Shown: one piece after another, positions 21,357 through 22,379 of the stretch
How the letters are laid out: the number at the start of each line of letters is the position of its first letter
Numbering within the stretch: position 1 is the first letter of the stretch
IMG/VR virus record: IMGVR_UViG_3300017987_000392
Coordinates: 1 to 22,379 of that record
DNA length: 22,379 nt
DNA from: a virus
Direction: 5' to 3' (one strand)
Made by a program: the position numbers and the translations under genes
The notes under the pieces: generated by a model
Told to the model about the DNA's origin: nothing
The model's input: only the letters and a program-made list of their open reading frames with translations
Databases searched by the model: none

Positions 21357-21679
21357 AGATTGGCGAACAAGAGTTTGATATTTCATTCAGGTATTCGGAA
21401 GAATCGCCAGAGTCTGTGCGTAACCTGACCGACGCGGTAGTCGATGGACCAAGGCGGTGTTCATTCGCCAATGTGTTCATGGATGGTGAATCTATGACCG
21501 AAGGTGTGGCTGTGTGTCATAAGGGTGACAATTTCTGCAAGGCCATTGGTCGTAAGAGGGCTTTACGATGGGCTATCAGCGATTTCCCGGCCGATGTCAG
21601 AAGAGCCATCTGGACAGCGTATGAGATCAAGTTTGGTTTCAAGAACAGGAAGAAACGTAATGCATCCAGAACAGGCTAA
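21344..21679 (+). CDS. Hypothetical phage protein with GRKRALRWAI motif
   Basis: The ATG at 21344 follows AAAGGGG. The first part of the 111-residue protein is beta-like (LFVKIGEQEFDISFRYSEES). The second contains AVCHKGDNFCKAIGRKRALRWAISDFPADVRRAIWTAYEIKFG, read in two overlapping motifs: a HKGDNFCKAIGRKRAL segment and a helix ending RRAIWTAY. This arrangement (a D-F-K-GRK-AL core followed by R-IW-Y) recurs in many phage proteins of unknown role. No Zn or nuclease motif is obvious. Its end overlaps the next gene by 20 bases. Confidence 0.65.
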   Translation: MLFVKIGEQEFDISFRYSEESPESVRNLTDAVVDGPRRCSFANVFMDGESMTEGVAVCHKGDNFCKAIGRKRALRWAISDFPADVRRAIWTAYEIKFGFKNRKKRNASRTG

Positions 21680-21899
21680 GAAAATCAAATGCGACAAGTG
21701 CGGTGCGGTAATTGGTCTGTACCGACACGATGATGGGTGGCGTTGTGGAACATGTGTTTGGAATGAGCGTGTCGATTTGGTAAATCATATAGAGGCTATT
21801 CTCAGTGCGGTTGATTATACGGAGGGAAATGGGTCGGCGGTCGTTGTGTCTCATGAAAGTTTGGATCGGTTGTCCGCAGCAGTAAATGCTGCGAAATAG
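21660..21899 (+). CDS. Small zinc-ribbon protein
   Basis: The ATG at 21660 follows AGGA within the end of the upstream gene. The 79-residue product begins with a zinc ribbon, CDKCGAVIGLYRHDDGWRCG-TC (two CxxC pairs about 16 residues apart), and ends in helices (LVNHIEAILSAVDY, HESLDRLSAAVNAA). It is distinct from the zinc-tail family: the finger is N-terminal and lacks the GTGK and VLFTS marks. The function is unknown; nucleic acid or protein binding is usual for such ribbons. Confidence 0.6.
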   Translation: MHPEQAKKIKCDKCGAVIGLYRHDDGWRCGTCVWNERVDLVNHIEAILSAVDYTEGNGSAVVVSHESLDRLSAAVNAAK

Positions 21900-21915
21900 A
21901 AACAGGAGACTGTGT

Positions 21916-22379
21916 ATGAACCTGCTTGGAAAGATCATCGTCTTGCTTGCTTTGTTCGCCATGCCTGCGGTTAGCCTTGGTGCTTTCGAGTGTTTTACGG
22001 ATGCCCAAGAAATCAGTGGCGAAAAACCTGTTACAGATTGCCCTAACGACGAAATCGCATTTTTGTCTGATGGGTATTTTGTTGCCACATATATGGAATC
22101 TGACTATGATTCGTTTGTAGTTGCTGGCGTAGTCGATTCTGGAGGTATTGTCACGATAGGGACTCCGGTGCAACTTACGTGGACAGGTACCGATATTATG
22201 GATGTTCGACAACTTAAGCGCATGTCGTCGAACACGTTCATTATTGGGCTCAAAGACTATGGTACATCCGCAACTAGCCACTTTGGCCATGGTGCTGTTA
22301 TTGCTGGCGAGGTCAATCTGGTGTCATTGACTATTACACTAGGAGATGCCCATACTTTCCAGGGTCAGTATTGTACAGA
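21916..22379 (+). CDS. Secreted fibre-like repeat protein, 3' end cut by the window
   Basis: The frame from the ATG at 21916 stays open to the end of the window (154 codons seen). CAGGAG (21903-21908) is 7 bases before the start. The N-terminus is a Sec-type signal peptide: MNLLGK, a hydrophobic core (IIVLLALFAMP) and a likely cleavage site after SLGA near residue 23. The mature part begins with a short Cys-containing stretch and then shows propeller-like units (AFLSDGYFVATYMES, VVAGVVDSGGIVTIGTPVQL, MSSNTFIIGLKDY, AVIAGEVNLVSLTITLGDAHTF), the same style as the repeats in the 770-residue fibre-like protein. A phage protein with both is unusual; it may be exported to the cell surface or periplasm. 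The full length and end are not visible. Confidence 0.75.
   Translation, partial: MNLLGKIIVLLALFAMPAVSLGAFECFTDAQEISGEKPVTDCPNDEIAFLSDGYFVATYMESDYDSFVVAGVVDSGGIVTIGTPVQLTWTGTDIMDVRQLKRMSSNTFIIGLKDYGTSATSHFGHGAVIAGEVNLVSLTITLGDAHTFQGQYCT

Noticed and set aside
1-22379. CRISPR array, insertion sequence or integrase/attachment site
   Set aside because: No regularly spaced repeats, transposase, integrase or long terminal inverted repeats were seen in the window.

Overview
The window is a contiguous piece of a tailed double-stranded DNA phage (Caudoviricetes). It opens inside the large terminase gene and continues through portal, prohead protease-scaffold, cement protein, HK97-like major capsid protein, neck genes and a tail tube-like protein. 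Every gene I accept lies on the + strand, genes are tightly packed, and no gene-free stretch reaches 300 bases. Sigma70-like promoters, a lipoprotein with a lipobox and a secreted protein with a Sec signal suggest a bacterial, probably Gram-negative, host. I cannot name the host or the phage genus.

Region 1 (1-8040) is the packaging and head cassette: terminase (partial), portal, an FkbM-type methyltransferase, a small unknown protein, a protease-scaffold fusion with a likely internal start for free scaffold, a cement-like protein and the major capsid protein, closed by a strong intrinsic terminator. Region 2 (8041-9410) holds two DNA-binding proteins built from the same helix-turn-helix repeat: a free-standing HNH endonuclease with its own consensus promoter, and a smaller protein with no nuclease domain. 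Region 3 (9411-17340) mixes virion adhesin-like genes with neck and tail genes: a short module protein, a YWTD-type beta-propeller whose C-terminal module is split off by a frameshift, a connector-like protein, a 770-residue fibre-like protein ending in the same module, a zinc-finger protein, two neck/tail proteins and a tail tube-like protein, closed by a second strong terminator.

Region 4 (17341-22379) is an accessory block. Three consecutive genes end in nearly the same four-cysteine zinc-ribbon tail. They are followed by a small acidic protein, a small membrane protein, a lipoprotein, a small unknown protein, an RNA ligase of the DRB0094/Rnl5 type, two small proteins (one with a zinc ribbon) and the start of a secreted protein with fibre-like repeats that runs off the window.

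The most unusual points are the tandem family with a shared C-terminal zinc tail, the adhesin module present three times, the propeller/module frameshift, the internal scaffold start, promoters whose predicted start sites fall on the start codon (possible leaderless mRNAs), and a G-rich ribosome binding sequence (AAGGGGGTG) reused before structural genes.
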